This document shows positions 32,043 through 39,136 of a DNA stretch of 39,136 bases, piece after piece. The stretch lies in contig NZ_NJAI01000005.1 in NCBI RefSeq assembly GCF_002632725.1, positions 175,805 to 214,940 on the forward strand, read 5' to 3'. The stretch's first letter is position 1. Every line of letters begins with the position of its first letter. Both the position numbers and the translations under genes were made by a program. The stretch is from Xenorhabdus hominickii (GTDB lineage Bacteria > Pseudomonadota > Gammaproteobacteria > Enterobacterales > Enterobacteriaceae). The notes beneath the pieces were generated by a model. That model searched no databases and was not told the origin of the DNA. It was given only the letters and a program-made list of their open reading frames with translations.

Positions 32043-33692
32043 TTATTGGTCTTTTCCCACTAAAAGCGCTTCCAGCAAATCAAGATCATGCAACAGCGTT
32101 TGTAGTGTTTCATTACTAATTTTACGAGTTGCACGCAGATGATATAACTCACCTCGTTCAGCTCTTAATGCCGTCAAGCGGAAACGACGCTCCAACTCTT
32201 CAACCATAAGATTATGTTCGGTTTCATCCGTACCCGCTGTGCGACGCCGCAAGTAACCGGTAACTCGGGAAGCAATCTCACTAACGACCTCAGCATCCAG
32301 CTTTTCTTCAGTGCTGGCAGACAAACGCTCTTCCATCTTATTCATACTGACAATCGCTACTTCAGCCATTGCTGCTTTTGCCATTCTGATTTCATTCAAA
32401 TCTGCTTGCTTATCCCCTACTTGCATGCCACGCAGCAGCAAAGGTAGCGCAATAACACCCACAAACAGGGAGAACAAAATCACTCCCGCAGCAATGAAAA
32501 TCAACTGATAACGCGCAGGGAACGGATCACCATCAGGCAAGAACAGCGGCACAGACAGTGCACCTGCCAGTGTAATTGCCCCACGAACACCGGCAAACGA
32601 AGCCAGCCACAATTCACGGGTAGTATAAGAAGCAAGCTCCAGTGGTTTCTTCTTCATCATGATCTTGCTGATATTTTTCATCAGCCACAACCACACAAAT
32701 CGCAGTAATACCAACGCAACGTAAATAACCCCAACGGCAGCGAATAGCATCCAGGTTTCAACATTCGGATCAAGATCTGCCTGAGCCACAGAAGTTTCCC
32801 AGATCCCCGGCAATTGCAGCCCCAGCATGATGAAAACAAGGCCATTGAAAACAAAGGCCAGCATTCCCCATACATTATCGGCACGCAGACGCATATCCAA
32901 TGGTGCATTGCGGATCACTCCCGCCTTACTGATAGTCATACCCGCAGCAACCGCCGCTAAAATGCCGGATACACCGATATGTTCAGCAATCATGTAGGAG
33001 GCAAACGGCAACAACATCATGAACACGATTTGCGTTGCAGGATCATCCCCACTCCAACGGCTCATCAGACGCAGTGATTTACTGTACAACCATGTGATAG
33101 CAATACCTGACAACAACCCACCAATCGCAACTTTAAAAAATTCCACCGTTGCGCCAGTGACAGTAAAAACCATCGTTCCCATGGCAATCGCCACGGCGAA
33201 TTTCAGAGCTACCAGACCCGAAGCATCATTCATCAATGCTTCCCCTTCCAGTATACTCATCATATTTTTAGGGATACGCCCTTTTCCAACAATCGATGAT
33301 AATGCAACCGCATCGGTTGGTGATAACACCGCCGCCAGTGCAAAAGCAGCAATCAGTGGGACACTCGGCAGTAACCAGTAAATGAAGTAGCCAATACCGA
33401 CAACTGTCACCAATACCAACACTAAAACGAGGACAAAGATTTCACGCCCATGCTGGAAAAACTCTCTGGTAGGTGTTTTCCAACCATCAACAAACAACAA
33501 GGGAGGGATAAGTAAAACGAGGAATAGTTCAGGATCGAAAGTAACGTGTAAACCAAAATGAGGCCAGGCCAGCAACGCTCCCATTGCTATTTGTACTATG
33601 GGCAAGGGGATACGGAAAGGAATCATTTTAGTAAGAACACCAGAAACTGACACCACCAAAATCAAGATCAAGATAGTAAAGAATATTTCCAT
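32043..33692 (-). CDS. Na+/H+ antiporter, CPA1 family (YjcE type)
   Basis: ATG 33692, with AAGGG 6 nt upstream, gives 549 residues, equal to E. coli YjcE; a longer frame would add 21 implausible residues. Helices fill residues 1-430. Conserved blocks are LLFVDGWKTPTREFFQHG, LAAVLSPTDAVALSSIVG, GEALMNDASGLVALKFAVA with the ND ion-binding pair, and FAGVRGAITLAGALSVPL. A C-terminal cytosolic helical domain (430-549) ends LLHDLDLLEALLVG. It exchanges Na+ (and possibly K+) for H+ across the inner membrane. In E. coli yjcE also neighbours ghxP. Confidence 0.92.
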   Translation of the reverse strand: MEIFFTILILILVVSVSGVLTKMIPFRIPLPIVQIAMGALLAWPHFGLHVTFDPELFLVLLIPPLLFVDGWKTPTREFFQHGREIFVLVLVLVLVTVVGIGYFIYWLLPSVPLIAAFALAAVLSPTDAVALSSIVGKGRIPKNMMSILEGEALMNDASGLVALKFAVAIAMGTMVFTVTGATVEFFKVAIGGLLSGIAITWLYSKSLRLMSRWSGDDPATQIVFMMLLPFASYMIAEHIGVSGILAAVAAGMTISKAGVIRNAPLDMRLRADNVWGMLAFVFNGLVFIMLGLQLPGIWETSVAQADLDPNVETWMLFAAVGVIYVALVLLRFVWLWLMKNISKIMMKKKPLELASYTTRELWLASFAGVRGAITLAGALSVPLFLPDGDPFPARYQLIFIAAGVILFSLFVGVIALPLLLRGMQVGDKQADLNEIRMAKAAMAEVAIVSMNKMEERLSASTEEKLDAEVVSEIASRVTGYLRRRTAGTDETEHNLMVEELERRFRLTALRAERGELYHLRATRKISNETLQTLLHDLDLLEALLVGKDQ

Positions 33693-33850
33693 GTTACCCT
33701 TACAAATTGCCAAAAATCCGTCGGTGAAAAGATTGTGACTTTTTTTTCCTGCCAATAACAGCGCTAATAACCATAAATATTAAAGTTATTAAAGAAAATC
33801 AAAAAACAATCACATTGTGAATCAATGACCAGCAAGCCATTTATCTATTT

Positions 33851-33950
33851 TATACTTTATCGGCAAGGGTATGCTGAAAAATTAACAGATTTTTACAGAT
33901 ATCTGATGGCGGAGGGAATGCGCAATCTTTAACCGATTGCGCATTTTTTT
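33851..33950 (+). ncRNA. Candidate small RNA between antiporter and ghxP
   Basis: A strong plus-strand terminator (33917-33950) has no plus-strand gene before it. TATACT (33851-33856) is a possible -10; TGACCA (33826-33831), a poorly spaced -35. A transcript of about 85 nt from around 33863 would hold a CAGATATCTG palindrome (33896-33905) and end in the terminator. There is no conserved family that I recognise. It may be an sRNA or only a guard against antisense of ghxP. Confidence 0.35.
33917..33950 (+). terminator. Strong plus-strand terminator at ghxP 3' end
   Basis: AATGCGCAAT (33917-33926) and ATTGCGCATT (33936-33945) form a perfect 10-bp stem with a 9-nt loop, followed by a run of seven T counted from 33944. 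Four bases later the ghxP stop begins on the other strand. Read in the ghxP direction there is the same stem but no U-tail, so it can only be a weak terminator for ghxP. Confidence 0.82.
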
Positions 33951-33953
33951 CAA

Positions 33954-35300
33954 TCAAATAGCCCAATTTCCGGCATAAAACACAGCCAAGATAATGGCAA
34001 GAATAACTGTACCAATATTCAGTTTACGCCATTCACCAGAGAAAATACGTCCAACAACCAACACACTGAGACCCAACATAATGCCTGTCACTATGTTGCA
34101 AGTCAGTACAATAAACACCGCACACAACAAGCCAGACATAGCATCAACAAAATCATCAAAGTTCAGCTTCCGCACGTTACTCAGCATCAATAATCCAACA
34201 TACATCAGAGCAGGAGCTGTAGCATAAGCAGGTACTAAATAAGACAATGGAGACAGAAACAGTATAAACAGGAACAAAACACCAACTACTGAAGCAGTTA
34301 AACCGGTTTTACCACCAGCAGCAGTGCCTGCCGCAGATTCAATATAAACGGAGGCTGGAGAAGAACCGATCACCCCAGCAAAAATGCTGCTGACAGAATC
34401 AGCAGTCAATGCCTTGCCCCCACTGATAATCTGCCCCCTCTTATCCAGCAGATTGGCCTGCCCTGCCACTGCACGAATCGTACCGGTCGCATCAAATATC
34501 GCTGTCATTATCAATGCCAAAAGACTGGGTAATACAGCAGGTTGTAAAGCCCCCATAATATCCATGCTGAACATTAGGGACAGACCATCGTCTCCCAGTG
34601 AGGGTAATTTAAAGAATCCTTGATATTTCACGGCTGGGTCGAAAATCAAGCCGATAATTGAAATAGCGATAATTACCAGCACAATACCACCGCGTATTTT
34701 CTTCCGTTCCAGACCGATAGTTGCGGCCAAACCCAATAACGTCATAATCACGGGAAATGCGCTCAATGAGCCGAAAGCAACGGGCAAACCTACGTGTGGA
34801 TTCTTAATCACCAGTCCGACCCCGTTAGCAGCAATCAGCAACAAGAACAATCCAATACCAATACCCGCCCCATGTGCAATACCCATTGGTATATTGCGCA
34901 ATATCCATGCCCGTACGCCTGTCACTGAAATCACCGTAAACAGGCATCCCATCAGAAAAACCGCACCAAGTGCCACGGGAACACTCACTTGCTGCCCCAA
35001 AACCAGGCTGAACGCTGTAAATGCAGCTAACGAAAGGGCGCTACCAATCGCCATTGGCAGATTAACCCACAGCCCCATCAATAATGACCCGAACCCTGTC
35101 ACCAAACAGACAGAAATAAATACTGCAGTGTGAGGAAATCCGGCTTGTCCAAGCATCCCCGGCACCACAATAACGGAATAGACCATCGCCAAAAACGTCG
35201 TTAATCCAGCGAGCACTTCCTGACGTACTGTCGATCCACGTTCAGTAATCTTAAAATACTTATCGAGTTTGCATTGAGTTGGTGCCTGCATACCAGACAT
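33954..35300 (-). CDS. ghxP: Guanine/hypoxanthine permease
   Basis: A 448-residue NCS2/AzgA-type purine permease; E. coli GhxP (YjcD) has 449. Shared blocks are [75 protein letters not shown], and [21 protein letters not shown] with the substrate-site Glu. It imports guanine and hypoxanthine with protons. AGGGG is the ribosome site. The E. coli neighbour yjcE is also the neighbour here. Two PurR-type boxes lie upstream. Confidence 0.93.
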   Translation of the reverse strand: MSGMQAPTQCKLDKYFKITERGSTVRQEVLAGLTTFLAMVYSVIVVPGMLGQAGFPHTAVFISVCLVTGFGSLLMGLWVNLPMAIGSALSLAAFTAFSLVLGQQVSVPVALGAVFLMGCLFTVISVTGVRAWILRNIPMGIAHGAGIGIGLFLLLIAANGVGLVIKNPHVGLPVAFGSLSAFPVIMTLLGLAATIGLERKKIRGGIVLVIIAISIIGLIFDPAVKYQGFFKLPSLGDDGLSLMFSMDIMGALQPAVLPSLLALIMTAIFDATGTIRAVAGQANLLDKRGQIISGGKALTADSVSSIFAGVIGSSPASVYIESAAGTAAGGKTGLTASVVGVLFLFILFLSPLSYLVPAYATAPALMYVGLLMLSNVRKLNFDDFVDAMSGLLCAVFIVLTCNIVTGIMLGLSVLVVGRIFSGEWRKLNIGTVILAIILAVFYAGNWAI

Positions 35301-35368
35301 ATTTTTCCCCTACTCTTGTATTGTTCGCGTTGAAAAATCTATTGCCATATCTCCCCCCACTTTACCTA

Positions 35369-35384
35369 ACGAAAACGATTACAT
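35369..35384 (-). promoter_or_regulatory. PurR-type box, proximal to ghxP
   Basis: ACGAAAACGATTACAT fits the PurR consensus ANGCAANCGNTTNCNT at 10 of 11 fixed positions, 69 bp before the ghxP ATG. PurR with hypoxanthine or guanine would repress the permease. Confidence 0.68.
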
Positions 35385-35434
35385 TTCAAGAAAACAAAAA
35401 TCCATGCTGTACTTGTAGGTTCAGCCACTCGCTT

Positions 35435-35450
35435 GCGCAATCGTTTGGCT
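35435..35450 (-). promoter_or_regulatory. PurR-type box, distal to ghxP
   Basis: GCGCAATCGTTTGGCT fits the PurR consensus at 9 of 11 fixed positions. On the minus strand TTGCGC (35435-35440) inside it, with TACAAG (35412-35417) 17 bp away, is a possible promoter, so binding would cover the -35. The centre is 66 bp from the first box. Confidence 0.5.
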
Positions 35451-36294
35451 CTTGAGGCAAAAAAACGGTGAGAAAATTTGAAGCGGATGATTATCCAGTG
35501 AATCAGAGATGAGAATCAAGAGATAATCACAAATTTTTTGATGAGGCTTTGATTTGTTTGTATAATTGTAGTTTTTTATTTCCCTAATGTAAAATATGCA
35601 TTTTATTTATGGAAAAAATAAATAGCAAAAATATTATCTAGTTTATCAATAGAATATTTAATATTGTATAAATTTACCTTTCAATAACATCCAACATATC
35701 TTTGATATAGGAAATTAAATAAAAAACCCGATTGAAACTTGATTTTTATTGATATTCTCAACCATATTAATCGAATGTTCTGCATTTCTCTAGTCTTCAA
35801 ATACAGTAATAGAAAGCCAATGAAAATTATATTATATTGACATTTAAGGCATTACCATAAAAATCCAGAATATCAATTACCCTATAAACAGAATAAATCC
35901 TCTGAATAAAAAATAAAAACTTAAATTCCATTATTATAAATAAGGATCATCCTTTCATCCAGAACGGCTTGTTTTTTAACAAACTTTCCACCTCATTTAC
36001 TTTGGCTGGAGATATTTTACCTCTCCCTATTTTTATAAAAATAGGAATAAAATAAAAACATGGCCTTCAATAAAGTATAGCATACTAACTTCAGTTGATA
36101 TTTTTTTCGCAGTAACCATATTTTTTATCACTAACCCATTCCCAATGTTAATCACATTAATATTTATTAGTTACTCCTTTTAACTATTATTTAATTAATA
36201 AACAATGTGAAGAAACGCTATATTTATAATAATCGTTTAGTTTAAACTAAAAACATTATGTAATGTCCGTTTCTCTGTATCACAAGAAGAAATT
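35451..36294. other. AT-rich region with an eroded coding remnant
   Basis: About 840 bp without an intact gene and far richer in A/T than the genes around it. On the minus strand, 35954-36055 is open and ends KISPAKVNEVESLLKNKPFW plus MKG and TGA. It reads like the conserved C-terminus of a protein, but I cannot name it, and upstream of it all frames have stops. The remaining sequence holds short A/T tracts and no clear hairpin terminator. It probably separates the ghxP promoter from the ybiU region. Confidence 0.4.
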
Positions 36295-36362
36295 ATGTTA
36301 ACTAAAAAACAAAACAATAGTCGCTTTTTACGATCATTAAATGGTTAATTAAGGCGAACTGG

Positions 36363-36517
36363 ATGAGAACTAAAATACGCTCAAAAATGTCACTGAGGTC
36401 ACTTATCAGGAGAAAAAAGCACTGATCGCCGCATCATTGACAATCATTTCATTGGCGATGCTATTGTTATTAAGTGTTGTACCTGAAAATAGCATTCTGC
36501 GTCGGATTAATCAGTAA
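36363..36517 (+). CDS. Small membrane ORF requiring a -1 frameshift
   Basis: ATG 36363, with AAGG 8 nt upstream, opens MRTKIRSKMSLRSLIRRKKH and stops at TGA 36423. The codons AGA AAA AAG contain the slippery heptamer A AAA AAG (36413-36419). A -1 slip continues as ALIAASLTIISLAMLLLLSV, then VPENSILRRINQ and TAA at 36515, a basic start and one membrane helix (51 residues). AGGAG abuts the heptamer. ATCGCC (36425-36430) can pair with GGCGAT (36454-36459) 5 nt after it. It may instead be a decayed gene that began at ATG 36295. No family is recognised. Confidence 0.4.
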
Positions 36518-36546
36518 TTCTCCCTTCCTAAAAAAGAGGATCTGCC

Positions 36547-37809
36547 ATGAAGACATCTTTTATCTCTACCACCTTTCCTGATGATTACCACCAAAATATC
36601 CGCCGGATGAAGCAAGCTATGCGCAACCAAATCGGGGATATCGAAAGCTTATTCACTCAAGTCTGTGACAAAATAGAAAAAGAGCTGGCCACAGCTCGCG
36701 AAGATGTAAAAAATACGGGCAGTGCCTGGCCTGAAATCCAATGGCGTGATCTAGTAGAAGACCGAATAACCGCAGAAACGATACAAAAAATTAAACGTCG
36801 TGGATGTTTGGTTGTCAGGCAAAATTTTCCCCGTGATACCGCAATAGCTTGGGATAAATCCATGCTTAATTACCTTAAGTTGAATAATTTTGATGGTATT
36901 TATCAAAGCGAGGGGGATAGCTATTTCGGCAACCTTGAAGCATCTCGTCCAGAAATTTATCCTATTTACTGGTCTCAGGCACAGATGCAGGCCCGACAGA
37001 GTGAAGAAATTGCGCAGGTGCAATCTTTTCTCAATCGCCTATGGAAATTTGAATCAACAGGAAAACGTTGGTTTGAGCCTGATATCAGTATTATTTACCC
37101 CGACCGCATTCGTCGCAGACCGCCGGGTACGACTTCCACAGGGCTTGGTGCGCATACTGATTCTGGAGCGTTAGAGCGTTGGCTGCATCCTGCTTATCAA
37201 AAAGTATTCCAAAATATTTTCAATAATCGCTTTGCCGAATACGATCCCTGGGATGCTGCGTATCGCCCTGATATCAATGAATACCAGTTGGATAACGTAA
37301 CCCGATGCTCGGTTTTTCGCACATTTCAGGGTTGGACAGCGCTGTCAGATATGGCTCTAAATCAGGGGCTTCTGCATGTAGTCCCTATTCCAGAAGCGAT
37401 GGCCTATCTGCTGTTACGACCTTTGCTCAATGATGTATCTGACGATGAACTTTGCGGAGTTACCCCCGGCAAGGCGTTACCCGCCTCCGAAAAATGGCAC
37501 CCTCACCTCATGCATGGATTATGCAGTATTCCTCCACTACAAGCAGGAGATTCTGTCTGGTGGCACTGCGATCTTATTCACTCGGTTGCTCCAGTGGAAA
37601 ATCAGCAAGGTTGGGGAAATGTGATGTATATCCCCGCTGCACCTCTGTGTGACAGAAATCTGGCTTATGCGCATAAAGTCGTGGAAGCACTTGAAAACGG
37701 CACATCTCCGGCAGATTTTCCCCGTGAAGACTATGAAAAGGAGTGGAGAAAACGCTTTACTCCTGCTGACTTAAACACCATCGGCCTGCGAGGTCTTGGG
37801 TTAAATTGA
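36547..37809 (+). CDS. ybiU: DUF1479 family protein (YbiU)
   Basis: A 420-residue protein matching E. coli YbiU (421). It has the DUF1479 pattern with a probable Fe(II)/2-oxoglutarate-type site: GLGAHTDSGALERW near 200 (HxD) and SVWWHCDLIHSVAPV near 340 for the distal His. Also conserved are RRGCLVVRQNFPRDTAIAW and RTFQGWTALSDMALNQGLLHVVP. The function is not established; an oxygenase is inferred from the fold. AAAGAGGA is the ribosome site. The flanking genes differ from those in E. coli. Confidence 0.9.
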   Translation: MKTSFISTTFPDDYHQNIRRMKQAMRNQIGDIESLFTQVCDKIEKELATAREDVKNTGSAWPEIQWRDLVEDRITAETIQKIKRRGCLVVRQNFPRDTAIAWDKSMLNYLKLNNFDGIYQSEGDSYFGNLEASRPEIYPIYWSQAQMQARQSEEIAQVQSFLNRLWKFESTGKRWFEPDISIIYPDRIRRRPPGTTSTGLGAHTDSGALERWLHPAYQKVFQNIFNNRFAEYDPWDAAYRPDINEYQLDNVTRCSVFRTFQGWTALSDMALNQGLLHVVPIPEAMAYLLLRPLLNDVSDDELCGVTPGKALPASEKWHPHLMHGLCSIPPLQAGDSVWWHCDLIHSVAPVENQQGWGNVMYIPAAPLCDRNLAYAHKVVEALENGTSPADFPREDYEKEWRKRFTPADLNTIGLRGLGLN

Positions 37810-37811
37810 AC

Positions 37812-37852
37812 CGATAGCCTTATATCGCCTCTCTTGTCGATATAAGGCATCG
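37812..37852 (+). terminator. Stem-loop after ybiU
   Basis: CGAT (37812-37815) and GCCTTATATCG (37817-37827) pair with CGATATAAGGC (37838-37848) and ATCG (37849-37852), a 15-bp stem with one bulged A and a 10-nt loop. No U-tract follows, so it may protect a 3' end or end transcription with Rho. It sits 2 nt after the stop of ybiU. Confidence 0.5.
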
Positions 37853-37976
37853 ACACCAATATCGATACATTTTTATGCGGCCTTTGTGCCCGACCTTGTG
37901 TAAAATCCTCTCAATTCAAGTTGTAACCGGTTCATTAGGATATAGACCATTTCCGTAAGACTTAAGGAGAAACACC

Positions 37977-38945
37977 ATGACAACTTATGCTCTGGTAGGC
38001 GATATCGGTGGTACAAATGCACGACTGGCATTATGTGATGTGGATACTGGGCAACTAAGCGCTGTCGAATTCTATCCTTGTGCATATTATGCATCGCTTG
38101 AAATTGTTATCCGCCAGTACCTGAAACAGCAGAACTGTGAAGTCAATTATGGCTGCATCGCCATTGCCTGTCCGGTAACGGATGATGTCATCAGCATGAC
38201 CAATCACAGTTGGCGGTTTTCCGTCAGCCAAATGAAAGCGTCTCTTGGCTGGGAGCGTTTTGAAGTAATTAACGATTTTACCGCCGTCTCCCTCGCCATT
38301 CCGGTTCTGGGCGAAAATAATGTGATTCAGATTGGCGGTAAGCAACCTCAAGCTAAGCGCCCAATCGCGGTTTATGGTGCAGGTACAGGATTGGGAGTTG
38401 CGCATCTTATTCATACTGGAAATCAGTGGATAAGCCTGCCCGGTGAGGGCGGTCATGTGGATTTTGCACCAGACAATGCGGAAGAAGACCATATGCTAGG
38501 CGTATTAAGAGAAGAATATGGTCATGTCTCCGCTGAACGTATTCTTTCCGGGCCTGGGTTAGTGAATATTTATCGTTCGCTGACAAAACTAAATAATCAG
38601 CCCGTAGAAGAGCTTACCCCTCGCGATATCTCCGATCGCGCTCTGAGTGGAAACTGCCCTACCTGCAAGTGTGCGTTAGAGCTTTTCTGTACGGCACTGG
38701 GGCGTTTTGGCGGAAATTTGGCACTAACTATCGGTGCATTCGGCGGCGTCTATATCGCGGGTGGGATCGTCCCACGTTTCCTTGATTTCTTCCAAAAATC
38801 AGGGTTCCGACAAGGGTTTGAAAGCAAAGGCCGATTTACCAGTTATTTGCAAGATATTCCTGTGTATCTGATTACCCATGATAAACCGGGGTTATTGGGT
38901 GCTGGTTCTTATATTCGCCAATCGCTGGGTAAAACGATTGAGTAA
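37977..38945 (+). CDS. glk: Glucokinase
   Basis: A 322-residue protein (E. coli Glk 321). [15 protein letters not shown] (phosphate 1), [13 protein letters not shown] with the catalytic Asp near 100, [13 protein letters not shown] (phosphate 2), [12 protein letters not shown] and [15 protein letters not shown] (adenosine site) are all present. It phosphorylates glucose with ATP in the cytoplasm. AAGGAG is 7 nt from the ATG. The proteobacterial Glk type lacks the ROK zinc site. No other glycolytic gene is adjacent. Confidence 0.97.
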   Translation: MTTYALVGDIGGTNARLALCDVDTGQLSAVEFYPCAYYASLEIVIRQYLKQQNCEVNYGCIAIACPVTDDVISMTNHSWRFSVSQMKASLGWERFEVINDFTAVSLAIPVLGENNVIQIGGKQPQAKRPIAVYGAGTGLGVAHLIHTGNQWISLPGEGGHVDFAPDNAEEDHMLGVLREEYGHVSAERILSGPGLVNIYRSLTKLNNQPVEELTPRDISDRALSGNCPTCKCALELFCTALGRFGGNLALTIGAFGGVYIAGGIVPRFLDFFQKSGFRQGFESKGRFTSYLQDIPVYLITHDKPGLLGAGSYIRQSLGKTIE

Positions 38946-39136
38946 GTAGGTTCGGTATCGTTTGTATTTGCTCATGCTATTTATTTATTTGATTTGTTGG
39001 TAACAGATTTAAGCGATATTTAGCATGGGTATCTTACTATTAACCCGGCGGAAAAATACATCGGCTATGCGGCATATTTAATAAACCGTGATTTGAAATA
39101 ACTTTTTACGCGCTCGGGTCGTCGTTGTAATTGACG
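38946..39136. other. Sequence after glk to the window end
   Basis: 191 bp with stops in every frame. I see no clear terminator, RNA gene or repeat. The last bases become GC-richer and may begin the next unit. Confidence 0.4.

Noticed and set aside
35301..35460. Purine riboswitch ahead of ghxP
   Set aside because: No three-way-junction core of the purine aptamer is visible; PurR boxes explain the likely control.
36105..36294. Possible tRNA or attachment site in the AT-rich gap before ybiU
   Set aside because: No cloverleaf, CCA end or integrase gene could be found.

Overview
The window is a chromosomal segment from a low-GC member of the Enterobacterales. Many proteins read as close orthologues of E. 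coli proteins, yet the intergenic DNA is AT-rich. Two ERIC-type repeats, an otn/den sugar-acid operon and a Mg-type hemB next to tat fit the Xenorhabdus/Photorhabdus branch of Morganellaceae. I give that genus-level placement with moderate confidence only, because it rests on recognition and not on a database search.

Positions 1-32,000 largely follow the E. coli 86-87 min region in inverted order. At the left edge a ribosomal RNA operon leader (P1, P2, hairpin, boxA) points leftward out of the window. It is followed by hemG, trkH, yigZ and pepQ (minus strand), the divergent fadBA operon with a FadR operator, and then fre-ubiD. rfaH (plus) converges on hemB (minus) across a bidirectional terminator. 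Next come tatABC, ubiB-ubiJ-ubiE and rmuC (all minus). The usual tatD is missing, and hemB directly follows tatC. A DedA protein and a tyrosine-phosphatase-family protein lie between rmuC and udp. udp carries two CRP boxes 52 bp apart.

Positions 21,487-27,070 are the main accessory insert, a four-carbon sugar-acid (tetronate) catabolic operon on the minus strand. In transcription order it holds an ltnD stub, otnK, otnI, a DeoR-type regulator, denD and a GntP-family permease. The decarboxylase otnC, expected between otnK and otnI, is absent and ltnD survives only as its first 46 codons, so the pathway as encoded here is incomplete. An 18-bp palindrome upstream is a candidate operator.

Positions 27,452-32,020 hold a yidB-like gene, then metE and metR, divergent with MetJ boxes and a MetR-type site, and yigM converging on metR. 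Positions 32,043-35,300 carry a CPA1 Na+/H+ antiporter (YjcE type) and the purine permease ghxP with two PurR-like boxes. A 1.2-kb AT-rich stretch follows. It includes eroded coding remnants and a short membrane-peptide frame that continues only through a -1 shift at A AAA AAG. The window ends with a DUF1479 protein (YbiU) and glucokinase (glk).

Most of the window is core metabolism: haem, ubiquinone, fatty-acid oxidation, Tat export and methionine. I saw no defence system, prophage, CRISPR array, tRNA or intact insertion sequence. The items most worth a second look are the decayed tetronate operon, the frameshift-dependent small membrane ORF before ybiU, and a strong plus-strand terminator with no gene in front of it between the antiporter and ghxP.
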